Source: Saitoella complicata NRRL Y-17804 (Eukaryota; Ascomycota; Saitoellomycetes; Saitoellales; Saitoellaceae). From it: a stretch of 64,000 nucleotides of DNA. The number at the start of each line of letters is the position of its first letter. Position 1 is the stretch's first letter. Below, in pieces: positions 33,488 through 44,178 of the stretch. Position numbers and translations under genes: made by a program. The stretch spans positions 527,514-591,513 of the forward strand of contig NW_017566992.1 of NCBI RefSeq assembly GCF_001661265.1, written 5' to 3'. The notes beneath the pieces were generated by a model. The model searched no databases. It was not told the origin of the DNA and saw only the letters and a program-made list of their open reading frames with translations.

Positions 33488-35096
33488 AGCGAGGGGAGTG
33501 AGTGAGTGAGGAGGGGAGGGAGACATGAGGGTTTTGCATGCATGCATTGTTGAGTGTTGTTTGGAGTATATCTGTTAGAACTGCATATTTGTCTTCGCCA
33601 TAGGTTGTTATTAGAAGTTTCTTTGGGTTTGGGTTTGGGAAATAGCATTTGCATAGTTAGAGATTACAAATGGATATATCGTGCTCTACAAGTCTTCTTC
33701 GTATGTTCGATATTCGCCGGTTGCGTTGGGTATGAAGCTGTCGCAACTCTAGATGTTAACGGTGCAACTCTACCCGGTACACTCATCGATAGCTTAATCA
33801 CTTCACACATGGCCACGTACTGGATCCTTCGTCGCCACGGATGTTCGTCGTACACTTCGTGCGAGAACCAATTGCAGCGCATGGCCGATGACTTTGGTCA
33901 AGGATCACTCGAAATCGTAAACAAAATTCCCACGTGCACCTCGAGTGCCTCGGCGACCATGCCGACTTGAACGAAGATCACACCACATCCAACTCACCCT
34001 GAACTGATCCTCCGGAAATATCACTCAAGCGATCTGGATCTGAACCCACCTCGTCCTCAGTCTCATGTCATGACTCAGGATCGCCCTCGGTCGCGGCCTT
34101 TGGCCTTTTGCAATTTACGACTGAAGATCATGAGGTTTTGACAGCGGTGTACAGTAAGGTCCGTGCACCAATATACTCACGCCACGTTCAGCATGTTCGA
34201 GGAGACCGGCGCACACACGACGACCCGTCCCGCGCGCATGTGGAGCGCATGCGCATCCCTCCTCCAGATGAGATCTCGTATTCGCGTCGGGAGTTGAGGA
34301 GGAAGGTGCATCCGAACCCCACCAATTGCAACGTCCGCGCCTCCTTTCTTAAACTTACGCCCTGGGGATTCGTATGTACTGGGTGTTGGGGAGCTATAGC
34401 TATCTGATCGGAGAATTGAGAAGGTTATAATTAGGGCGCTTCGACATAATCCCGCGGGAATACCCCCTTCGACCGTTTCGACAAACGTTAACGTAACCTT
34501 CGGACATCGTGGGGTGGCAGTGTCGGGGATGTTTCGGAGGGTTTCTTGCGAGCCATGGGGAAAGGAGGAGGTAGATCACAAGCCAGCGCCATTGCAGGCC
34601 TGGCGGCGGGCTGGCTATAAAGTGTAGCTTAGGCAAGCATAATCGTAAATGTAGATCCCATGCGATCTTAAAGTATTTTAGGCTGATTGGAGGTGTGATG
34701 CGTACCCGGGATCTTGATACTCGTATGTACTAAAAATAGAACGCAGCTGGGAGGTTGACGAGGGTAAATGCTCAATTGAGCTCGAGCAAGAAAGATATGA
34801 TTCCAGACAAGACTACCCAAAAGGGTCCCTCCTAAATATTATCCTAACATGACTTCCCAGCCGGCATCGACTGCGGACAAAAACACGACCGGGTATCTAA
34901 AATCCATTGCAAAGGCATATACCCGTACTTCCATGATCCATCGAAAGCGAATGAAAAACTCCGGGTTTGTCGTCGTTGCTGTTATGTGTATGTATGTTTC
35001 CCCCCAAATGAATGCCGAATCTCACGTTCTCGAGATGAGAAAATGAGGTTGATACCGTATATGATACCTCGAAACCATGACCCCCCCCTCCTTCTT
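33488..35096. other. intergenic region between SEN1 and the C2H2 factor
   Basis: These 1.6 kb hold the 3' flanks of two converging genes. A 138-codon plus-strand frame at 33554-33970 has no family features. CAATTG copies lie at 33869, 34323 and 34773. I see no gene. Confidence 0.6.
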
Positions 35097-36682
35097 TCAC
35101 CTCTGCTCTCTCTCATCCAAATACCTCTCAACAGCCCTCCTAACCTCCCTGCCTCCCTGTCCTCCCCCACCACCACCACCACCACCAACCTCCCCCCCAT
35201 GAACCCTCATATGCCTCCTCATATTACTCCTCACACTAAACGCTCGCCCACACCCAGGAACAGTACACACGAATGGCCGTTCGCCCGTATGTGAATACCC
35301 ATGGATTTTGAGCGAGGAGGGGCGGGAGAAGACTTTGGAGCAGGCGGGGCAGGTGAAGCGGGGGGATGTGTTGTGAGGGTCGTCTGAGTAAGGGGGGTGT
35401 TGGGTGAAGGGGTGTTGGTGTTGGTGTTGTTGGGGCGGGCGGTGCGTTGGAGGGGTGGGAAGGGGCTGTGATGCTGGCGGTTGTGGGGCGGTAGAGGATT
35501 GGGTGGGCGCGAAGGGGTGTGGTTGTAGGGAGGTACTATACCGGCTTTCGAAGGTGCTTTGTGGATAGGTTTGGTGAGTCTGTAACGTTGCCGGTTGTTG
35601 TCCCCCACCATATCCCTGTGTTCGGCCATGACTAGGTTGTACAATTCTCTCCCTGATACTCTCCATCCCCTGTCCTTGCACACCTTGTCCATGGCCACCC
35701 ATCGATGCCATAGAGAGGTAGGAAGGGATTGTCGTACCCGGTGACGCACCCAACGTAAACGACGCCCGCCGTCGATCAGTGATCGGATACGGTTCCCACC
35801 CACTTGCACTCCCGGCGTATGGATCATCCGGGTACGACCTTCTCTGTTGTTGATATGATTGCTGCTTTTGAGCTTGTGAAGACCGAGAGTTCGGCCAGCC
35901 GTATTCAGAGGAATTTTGTCGTGCGTAAGGTGGTATCGAGACCGGTGCACCCATGCTCTGCGGTTGTGGTGGGAAATACGACTCGCGTTCCCGTTCCCGT
36001 TCCCGTTCCCGTTCGTATTCGTATGTGGAAGAAGCAGCACCCACGCTCATGGGGGTGTGAGGGATAGAAACCGCGAGCGTGGAAGACGTTGTCGGGCGTT
36101 GATTCATCAATATCGGGGTATTGGGTAGTGACTGCGCATACTTGTACTGCTGATAATTCCCACTCCCTTGACTAAATGCGTGTGATTGCGGGTTCGGTGG
36201 CGAGTACGACGAACTCGAGTGGTGAGGGTAATTGGGGTGCGAGAGTGGTGGAGAGTAATTCTGACGGGATCGGGGATGTGACGTTGGGGATAAATGCGGT
36301 GGGGGGGGTAGTGCTGGGCTTATTCTTGGTTCGCTGGGTTGTGGGGGTCGGTTATCACCTGTCCTTCCCATTAGCAACGCATTCACCCCACAAAGATCAA
36401 TCGCAACAGCGAAAGAGACATACCCATCGACAACAAACTCGCTATTGGCGGTAAACTCGGCATCTCCAAACTCGACGGAGGAGGCAGTGTCGGCCGCGGC
36501 GGCGGCTGCGGTACCGGAGGAATCATTTGCGACACCGACGGCAGCTGCTGGTGTGATGAACGATCCCGTCTCTCGTCGTGTAGTGAGTAGTTCCCCAACA
36601 TGTCATCCAATCCCATGCCTGTGCAGAGCAATTGTCGTGAACGCAGCAGGGCGCCGGGCTGGGTATATACACGGCCATACAC
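35097..36682 (-). CDS. C2H2 zinc-finger transcription factor
   Basis: Exons 36682-36424 and 36358-35097 (65-nt intron with CTAAT near the acceptor) give up to 506 residues. Two tandem classical fingers sit near the C terminus: CPACSKVFSRPSSLKIHGYSH (C-x2-C-x12-H-x4-H) and CTVPGCGRAFSVRSNMRRHMRVH (C-x4-C-x12-H-x3-H), joined by the canonical TGERPF linker. The preceding 370 residues are disordered and rich in Ser, Pro, Gln and Tyr, with an ER repeat encoded by a CCCGTT hexamer run near 36000. A glycine run follows the fingers. A shorter start at Met23 (36616) is possible; the sequence just before it (CTGCACAG) looks like a splice acceptor, so the upstream part may be leader. It should be a nuclear DNA-binding regulator. 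Confidence 0.87.
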
Positions 36683-39600
36683 GGAGGTGAAACCGCGCTG
36701 ACCACACGCTCACATTGAGACGTTCCGGAGCCCGAAGGGGAGCGAGCTCTGGCATTGGGGCGATCACTCACCAAGACAGTCTAGCGCGGCTGAACTGGCC
36801 CACATGGAACAATCACCGTCCCGTACCCGTGGCTTGCTTAACCGAGAAGCGCCATTGCAATGAGGGTGCTTCCTGGAATTGGCGGGCTGCACTTGCTCCA
36901 TTGGGGGGGAGTCGAGGGAGTGTAACGTAGACCAGTCGTTCAACGAGCCCAGCTATTTCCTGGCCTTGCCGTACTCCTCGTCGAGACGCCTACAGTTGGC
37001 TCCTACGTGTGATTGAGACGATGCGCCCAACCTGTCACATCGGGCACGCACATGCTCCACACGCGCACATCGTGTACATCCACACCACGCCGCGCATGAT
37101 CTGTTCATGCTGAGCTGACCCATGGCTGCTGGGCGATCAAATAGCCAACACCCTGACTCAGCCCCTGCTTGAATTTTGTGGAAAGTGGATGCTGGTCCCT
37201 CATCGTCGTAGGTTGAGCCAAGAAAGATTGGGGGAAACTGGGTGTGAGGGAAGAAAGGGATCGACGACGTCATGCAATTGCCGAAAGCATTAGGTTACGC
37301 AATCGCAATTGCCAAGCCCGTCGCTCACTACCTACCCAGCTTGTTCGGGCAAAGCGCTTGGATCGCCCCGGCCCACCAATTGCGAATCAAATGATCGGCT
37401 CATACCCTGCCTTTTATTAAATCGATGTGCCCTGTCCGCCTCACGAGACCTGGAGACCTTGAGTACGATTCGCGGTACGCGGTACGCAGTACGCGGTACG
37501 CGGTTAAAGCCTCAATACGGTACTGAGTCGAGGGGGGTAAGCCGTGCCGCAGCCCCTCACGGGCCGCTGTCTTGGAAGGTTAAATGACCGGTTTGGCCAT
37601 CGATGGTCATGGGCTCGAAATCGAAGACCGTGATTCATGTGTCAGAACGTCCCAGGACGGAGGAGCGAGTGTACAACAGGTTTGGACATGCAATTGGATT
37701 CTCGGTAAGCGAGAGTGGATGACACCATACCGACCCTTCGTCGACGCCAAGTGTAGTTATGATTAAGTTATCTCCGGACAACAGGAACCCTGCTTAGTCC
37801 TCCCACGGCCGAAGCTCGCAACCAAGCATTTAGATCAAGCTGCCTTCTGTTGATTTTCGTTCCCAGCTGCAACATACCGCTAATGAGGCGCGGTGCACCT
37901 ACTGCACCAAACCGTAGTGCCCGCAAATTCCCGCTAACCTGCAAAAAGCACGGCGTTGAGACGATCGCCCAGCAATGCGTCGGAATGCGCTCGGCGAGGG
38001 GGACCGAAGGTGTGTGTAATTTCATTTGTCGGTGTTTGTTTTGAGGTTTCTCGTCATATACTCGAGGGGGTTCATTGTTCGCTCATTCACGAGCACGAGC
38101 ACGAAAACGAGAGGCATGGGTTTAAGTCGGACTTTACTTCTCCCTCCTCGCTTACGCTCCTGTGCAAATCCTGCTCCTTAATGAGGGAGATGTGCGCGTG
38201 CGCGTGCTGCTGTTGGGGGAACTAGAGTGCTCGGCTACTTCTCCGGTAAGGAGATTCGCGTTGGTGGGGCTGCTGCGATTGGAAGGGGAATAGCACAGGA
38301 TTTGTTGCCAAGTTCGGTGACCCAAACTCTTAAGACTTAAAAAGCTTGAGCTTGTAACGAACGGTGAAGGCAAAGTATCTCGGAGCTAACAAAGCAGTGT
38401 ATTGGGTATTGGTAAGGTCTAGGAGTAAGCCCCCCTCGACGACTAGATATAGGGAAGAGCCCTGACTAATCCCGAAACGAAATAGTGCGCCCACAACGGC
38501 GAGGGCTGGGAGTTTGTTCGGTCCGTTACTCCGCCTGTAGGCGTATCCCCGTTTAACACCGCGCGCGCCCAACCTTCGAGCTCCACAACATCGGCCGAAA
38601 TTACTGTACCTTCACCGGCTGGCCGACCTAATGCTGGTGTACATACATAATAACCCAAGCCCAACCAAATTAAATGATCTCCTGATCTCCCAACCCCAAT
38701 TAGCTTCCGAGTCTCCAAGACAGGCCGGCGCCGAGCGATCATGCTCATACCGCCTAGCTGCTCATCGGATCTTCCGTGTGCGTTCAGGATGGATGGAGGC
38801 TAGGATTAGGTGATCAAAGCTGTCAGTGAGAGAGGGTTGATCGATTGATGTCATGAGTAGATGAGCCGAGTGGTGTCGAATAACAACCGCAAGTGTGGGA
38901 TGGTTACAATGTTCGTACGTCCAGAACAAAGTACTCTTCATTGACCGGTATCTTGTTTTGATTACGGTTACACCGCATAACAACTATCAGATCCGAAAAC
39001 CGTTCTATTAACCAACCTCATATCATGGTCAGTAGCCAGAATCGCGGAAAAACTTTGTCGTAAGCGAGCATGCAAGCCGTGAGAGGAACGCATATATGCC
39101 GTGGCCAACTGTCGGTAACGCCATCCGAACTATTTACCACGCCTAGAACACGAGGTGGAAACTGAAGATGAGAAGAGCTCTTGAAGGGATATGAGGACTG
39201 GAACTCCCTGGGATAAATGAAGTGAGGCTGGCCACTGCGATCGGGAGGGATCGAGACTTCGAGGCCTGGGTGTGATGAGAGATCGAAGAATCGAAGCGCC
39301 GGCTGCGGCTGCGGCTGGAGTTGTCAGTTGACGTGTGAAAAGCAAATTACCGTGAGCTGCTTTTTGTCTTTTTGTCTGTGAGTGGATGCTGGCTCGAACA
39401 ACTGCAACAGCTGCGTGCAAGGGCTTGCTCGTCATGACTACGGCCATAAAATCTACTGTTGAACGAGCAAGGCTGTTTTGGCTGAACAAAGCGAGCTCCG
39501 AGTTGGTGTACACAGTTACATACACGGGAATACTGACCGTGACAGTTGTCGACTAGGAGTCTCCAACAAGATGGGAGAGCCCTGAATTCCATAACACGAC

Positions 39601-39919
39601 CTTCAAGCTAACGGGAGAAACGCTGTTAGCGTTAATGATACCACCGAGATGCGGGGCGAAAGGTCCAACCAGACGATGAAGTCTGGCACGAGTACTGGCA
39701 CCAATGGAAACGGTGTGATCGACGATGCTTACGACAAGCTCAAGGTCCAAGAAGGGATGATGTGAAGTGATTAGGTATCTCATATTATTGAAACGCACGC
39801 CTAATAATGTCAAGTCAATGCAAGTTCGTTCCCAGCCATTCTCTTTTCCTTCCATTTCGTTCCATCTTCATCTTCATCACTCCTCCACTACACTCTCGAT
39901 CTAATCCTTCACCCTGATT
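36683..39919. other. 3.2 kb gene-poor region
   Basis: No gene is supported between the C2H2 factor and NUP53. The region contains a 7-bp tandem array at 37473-37500 and four CAATTG hexamers at 37275, 37306, 37377 and 37691. A short plus-strand frame at 39649-39765 has coding-like composition but no start context, splice partner or family. Confidence 0.55.
37473..37500. repeat. 7-bp tandem repeat, four copies
   Basis: CGGTACG, CGGTACG, CAGTACG and CGGTACG follow one another head to tail: three perfect copies and one variant. It is a short minisatellite in non-coding DNA. Confidence 0.85.
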
Positions 39920-41596
39920 TTAAAACCCAAACAACCCCTCCAAAACCTTCTTCCCCGTCTTTCCAATCCACCCTCTCTCCTCCTTAATCGCAACAACCTC
40001 CTCCTCCGCCTTCCTCTTCGCCGCCGCCATCACCTCCTCCATTGTGTGCATCGGCCTCGTACTTCCCGTAATCACCGCCGGAATCACGGCAGGGATATAA
40101 GACGAGATCGAGCTAAGACCACGAGACCATACCGTGCCTTCTTTGTGGTCAGCGAAGATTGCGTCGCCTTTTTGGATGACTTCGATGCGTTTGCCGGGGC
40201 CGGCAGGGCCGGGGGTGAGGGGTTGTTCGGAGAGGTTTGGCATTGTTGTGCTTCTGGCCATACCACCGCCGTTGGAAAGGGCGGGCATAGTCGTACTACG
40301 CGACATCAGCCCATATTGTTCCTTCCTCTGCTCCGTAGCCGGCTTGACGGGTTCCACATCCACATCCATCGCATCATCGAACGCAACCCTCTTCGACACA
40401 CCCGTACTGAATACCGAGCCCGCACCGAACCCAAGTTTTGTCGGAAGGTCCGTAGTCGTGTTCGTCGGTGTCGGCGTCCGCGCGGGCTCGGTCATCGCTT
40501 TCGTAATCGTCTTCCTCGCTTCGTCCGGATCGGCATACACGCACCCAACCATGTACTGTCCCCCCACCAACGTTCCATTCGCAGCCACGGCACGGGACGC
40601 AGCCATGGGATCAGCATACGTGATCTTAAGCCAGTTGGCGCCCATCTCGTTCATGCCCTTGCTACCGGCCGAGCCGGAGTTGGAAGCGTGGGAGCGGAGA
40701 ATGGTGCCGTAGCGGGAGAAGATTTCGAGCATGTGGTGGGTTAGGCTGGGTGGGAATCCGAAGAGGATAACTTCGGTGGGTTTTTCGTCGATTTGTTCGG
40801 GTTCGGGGGTAGGAGCTTTGTCCTCCACTGGCGCCGTAACATCCAATCCAGCAGTCGCAGGGATCCATCTCTTTGTTTTGTTGGTTTTGTCGTCCTGTTT
40901 GCGGAGGTCATAGAAGGATTCGACAGGCGGGGCGTCATCCTCCATGATCTGTCGTCGCGTAGCCCAATCAACGTAGTCATTCCCTCCAGGACCGGTACCA
41001 CCATTAACAGAAACATTCAACCTCGGCGCACCGAACCCAGATCCCCACATCGGTTGCTGCTCAACCGCGGGCGGCTTACCATGCGACGACCGCCTAAGCG
41101 CACTCGGTGACCCAGAACGTGTATCACGCGCGAAACTGACGCTCTTCTCCAGGTTTGGACTTGAGCGCTCATTCGCCATATTGGACCGCAGTGGCAGATG
41201 CGTCAAATGCGATGGAGCGAAGCCTTGCTTTCGAGGCTGCTCCTGACCACCCCAGGCGAATGCGTCCTCGCGTGGTTCACGGCGCGTGGCGAATGAGGAA
41301 CCCCATTGTGTTGGCTCAGTACCCGCTGTTCTTCTGTGTACGGGGGTTGCGGGTCGTAGATCGAATGCAGTCAAGGGTGGCTGAGGTGCCGGAGAAGCGA
41401 ATTCGGACGTTATGGGCCCTCTGGAGGGCGTTTGAGGGGTGAACATGAAGGCGGATGGTTCGCCTGTCTGTACTTGCTGCATCTGAGGGTATACAGGCTG
41501 CTGTTGCTGAGGCAGCTGGGGGAGTTGTGGCACGAATGGCTGTTGCGCCGATTGCATTGGTGGTGGAGCGTGTTGAGGTTGTTGGAAGGAGAACAT
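39920..41596 (-). CDS. NUP53: nucleoporin NUP53/NUP35
   Basis: A 558-residue intronless protein. A disordered, Gln/Pro-rich N-terminal half is followed by the Nup35-type RRM (MPPN domain, about 274-362: EVILFGFPPSLTHHMLEIF, the gap in YGTILRSH, and NWLKITYADPMAASRAV with AANGTLVGGQYMVGC), which dimerises rather than binding RNA. The C terminus ends in the amphipathic membrane-binding helix GKKVLEGLFGF, typical of Nup53. It is expected in the inner ring of the nuclear pore, linking Nup170/Nup155, Nic96 and the pore membrane. All expected parts are present. It reads leftward, with a 0.7 kb gap to the next gene upstream. Confidence 0.93.
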   Translation of the reverse strand: MFSFQQPQHAPPPMQSAQQPFVPQLPQLPQQQQPVYPQMQQVQTGEPSAFMFTPQTPSRGPITSEFASPAPQPPLTAFDLRPATPVHRRTAGTEPTQWGSSFATRREPREDAFAWGGQEQPRKQGFAPSHLTHLPLRSNMANERSSPNLEKSVSFARDTRSGSPSALRRSSHGKPPAVEQQPMWGSGFGAPRLNVSVNGGTGPGGNDYVDWATRRQIMEDDAPPVESFYDLRKQDDKTNKTKRWIPATAGLDVTAPVEDKAPTPEPEQIDEKPTEVILFGFPPSLTHHMLEIFSRYGTILRSHASNSGSAGSKGMNEMGANWLKITYADPMAASRAVAANGTLVGGQYMVGCVYADPDEARKTITKAMTEPARTPTPTNTTTDLPTKLGFGAGSVFSTGVSKRVAFDDAMDVDVEPVKPATEQRKEQYGLMSRSTTMPALSNGGGMARSTTMPNLSEQPLTPGPAGPGKRIEVIQKGDAIFADHKEGTVWSRGLSSISSYIPAVIPAVITGSTRPMHTMEEVMAAAKRKAEEEVVAIKEERGWIGKTGKKVLEGLFGF

Positions 41597-42271
41597 GACG
41601 GATCAACTGGACCTCCTGTTACGCGCACGGTCTTGCACTTGAGCGAGGAATCCCGTTTGGTGTGGTGTTTAGGTTTTCTGGTGCCTGAGCCTGCAGTGAT
41701 GCCTGCCTGGTTGCGTAGGCACAAGCGATTGCGATGTAAACGAATGTTCTCAAACGGTTTTCTTAACACCGTTTTCTATTTTCTGTCCATCTTATTCAAT
41801 CGCACCTCTCGTTCGTCAGTGCACTGACCTCATCTCACCCCAGCGGCCGTCGCCGAAGCAATGCACCTCACAGGTCGAGTTCGATTCGGAAAGAAAGTGC
41901 CTTGACTGTCAGCACTACCGCCAACATATGGTACGCGTTCGCTCCCTTAACTGATAAGGGGCAGTGCGCCGGGGAGTGATGGATGAGAAGCGAAGAGTGA
42001 AGGGGCGGTGGTAAGGAATGAGTCCGGGATTGAAGGATTGGGTGGGGAGCCGTTGATATCGATCTGAGCTCTCTCCTCGGACAGTAAGAGAGTATGAAGC
42101 GTAAGGAAAGATACTTTGTTTTGCAAATGTTCGGCGTTTATGACTTATTGCATATCGATCTGGTTACGAGAGTTTGTGGCGCATTATTATTGGATCAATG
42201 GTAATATTGGTGGTATGCTATATCGTACACTTCCCTCACTGCTCGCAAGCGATCTCTCTCCACTCGACTCA
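41597..42271. other. intergenic region upstream of NUP53
   Basis: The 675 bp hold the NUP53 promoter and leader and the 3' flank of the FMP46-like gene. No further feature is recognised. Confidence 0.6.
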
Positions 42272-42716
42272 TCAGACCTTATTCACAAACTCCTGCGCCT
42301 TCTTCAACGCCTCCTCCCCATCCCCCAACCCAGCCAACACCCGTCCCTTATCCCAATCAACCAACACCGGCCTCCTAAACTTCTCCGGATCCCTCTCAAA
42401 CTCCGCAATCGCCTCACTTACACTCTTCGCGCCTTCAATCACTTGGGACGCATTATTGGGACCAAGGTAGGAAAGGATTGTGGAGAGCTGGGAGTGGGTT
42501 GGTGGGTGTTCGTTTGTTTCGAGTTCGAAGCGGGGGTTGGTTTCGGGGGAGGGGTTGGCGCGGTGGAGGAGGGCGAGGAGGGGGGTTGTTGTGGGGGCGG
42601 ATTGTTTGTAGCTGGTGATGATGTCAGTCAGTGATCAGGACGGTGAGATACAGCAGTTGTAGGAGGACATACAAGATTGAGAGGATTGGGACTGATCTGT
42701 GGAACCTCATGGACAT
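42272..42716 (-). CDS. FMP46: FMP46-like mitochondrial redox protein (DUF1687)
   Basis: Exons 42716-42673 and 42611-42272 (61-nt intron, GTATGT..CCAG) give 127 residues. The start MSMRFHRSVPILSIFYKQS gives the first strand of a thioredoxin/ArsC-like fold. The middle reads FELETNEHPPTHSQLSTILSYLG, and the end has the family signature RRPVLVDWDKGRVLAG, followed by a C-terminal helix. Yeast Fmp46 is a putative mitochondrial redox protein of unknown substrate. No Cys lies in the position of a CxxC motif, so thiol chemistry is doubtful here. The N terminus is short and basic, compatible with mitochondrial import. It lies head to head with the DUF2461 gene. The short first exon makes it easy to miss. 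Confidence 0.8.
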
Positions 42717-42884
42717 CTTGGCGGTATCTGTTTGTTTTGCAACTGGAGGGGCCCAGCTGGATCGAAGGGGGAGCGTAACAGCGGCAGGCAGATGACCCAA
42801 GAGCGATTTCGTCGCTGTGCAGGCGCTCATGCACGAACCCGCTACAGCGCACGGTCCTCCGTCGCACATCTCCCCCGACGCGAA
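42717..42884. promoter_or_regulatory. very short divergent promoter, FMP46-like / DUF2461
   Basis: Only 168 bp separate the two start codons, so the leaders of both genes probably overlap or share one nucleosome-free region. Confidence 0.5.
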
Positions 42885-44042
42885 ATGCCAACGACGAGGC
42901 CTAAGCGCACACCCAGTAGATCCGCAAAGAAGACGGAGAGTCCAGTTGAGGACGGATCGGAGCGGGTGGCGAGTTCGCCACCGAGTTCGGTGGGCGAGGA
43001 GTATGGGAGTGAGAGTGAGAGTGAGTTTAGCGGGAAGGAGGAGAGTGATCATGAGGAAGAAGTGCACGGCGAGTCTGAGGAGGATGTGGAGAGCGAGGAT
43101 GGTGAAGAAGAGGAGGAGGAGGATGAGCGCCCACCTACGAAGAAGCGCAAAGTCGCCACCCCAAAGCCGACCATGAAGAGCAAAACCAAGAAGGCTACAT
43201 CACCCTCACCCGACGATGCGGACGATGCCACATCAGCGGCCGGCTCCGGCCTAGGCAGCACCTTCATCCCCCGCATCCCCTCCCCCTCCCCTGGCGACAC
43301 TCCCTACAAACCCCACACCCTCCACCCAAACTCCCTCTCCTTCCTCTCCCTCCTCTCCAAAAACAACGACCGCACCTGGTTCCAACCCCACGAATCCCAC
43401 TACCACGCCTCCAAACGCGACTTCGAATCCTTCATCGACACCCTCCAACACCGCTTAACCAAGATCGACGACACGGTCCCGTTATTGCCGGTGCGGGATT
43501 TGGTGTATAGGATTTATAGGGATGTGAGGTTTAGCAATGATCGGACGCCGTATAAGACGTATTTTGCGGCTGGGTTTGGGAGGATGGGGAGAAAGGGTGG
43601 GGTTTGGGCTGGGTATTATTTGAGTGTGCAGCCGGGTGGGAAGACCTTTGTTGCGGGTGGCAAGTGGCATCCGGATTCGGTGCAGCTTGGGTTGTTGAGG
43701 AGGATGATTGATAAACAAGGACGTGCGCTCAAGAAACTGAAAGCCATCATCGAGGAGGAGGGGTTTAAGGAACTTTTTGGCGGGCTGGATGAGTTGTGTC
43801 AAAATGAGGACAGACTCAAAGTTGCACCGAAGGGTTATCCGAAAGACCACCCTGAAATCGCGTTGTTGAAACTCAAGGGGATTGGGGTTAGTAGTAAGCG
43901 GTGGTCTGACGAAGAGGTTTGTGGGGAGGGGTTTTTGGAGGAGGTGGTGGAGGCGTTGAGGAAGTTGGTACCGTTGGTGGAGTTTTTGAATGGAGTTTGT
44001 GTGCCGGAGTTGGAGGAGGGTAGCGATGAGGAGGATGAGTGA
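42885..44042 (+). CDS. DUF2461 / TIGR02453 family protein
   Basis: A 385-residue intronless protein. The first 110 residues are Ser/Glu/Asp-rich with a nuclear-signal-like PPTKKRKVATPK. The DUF2461 domain follows (about 130-370): LSFLSLLSKNNDRTWFQPHESHY, LVYRIYRDVRFSNDRTPYKTYF, GGVWAGYYLSVQPGGKTFVAGGKWHPD and APKGYPKDHPEIALLKLKGIG. The NNDRTWF, DRTPYKT and KGYPKDHPE blocks are the hallmarks of this widespread bacterial and fungal family, whose function is unknown. The open frame extends 62 codons upstream, but Met63 (42885) has a good context and matches fungal relatives. The acidic, basic-patched N terminus suggests a nuclear protein. Confidence 0.9.
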   Translation: MPTTRPKRTPSRSAKKTESPVEDGSERVASSPPSSVGEEYGSESESEFSGKEESDHEEEVHGESEEDVESEDGEEEEEEDERPPTKKRKVATPKPTMKSKTKKATSPSPDDADDATSAAGSGLGSTFIPRIPSPSPGDTPYKPHTLHPNSLSFLSLLSKNNDRTWFQPHESHYHASKRDFESFIDTLQHRLTKIDDTVPLLPVRDLVYRIYRDVRFSNDRTPYKTYFAAGFGRMGRKGGVWAGYYLSVQPGGKTFVAGGKWHPDSVQLGLLRRMIDKQGRALKKLKAIIEEEGFKELFGGLDELCQNEDRLKVAPKGYPKDHPEIALLKLKGIGVSSKRWSDEEVCGEGFLEEVVEALRKLVPLVEFLNGVCVPELEEGSDEEDE

Positions 44043-44178
44043 ATCATTTCTAGGGTAGATCAATTCTCCCCAGAACTTCTTTGAATTCCCACACCCAATC
44101 GCTGGCCCCCCTGACTACTGCACGACCCCGTCAGCGCACAACCCGCAACGTTCAGCGATATCCCAATCCTCGACCGCA

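Noticed and set aside
33554-33970. 138-codon plus-strand frame after SEN1
   Set aside because: It lies in the SEN1 3' flank and has no recognisable domain.
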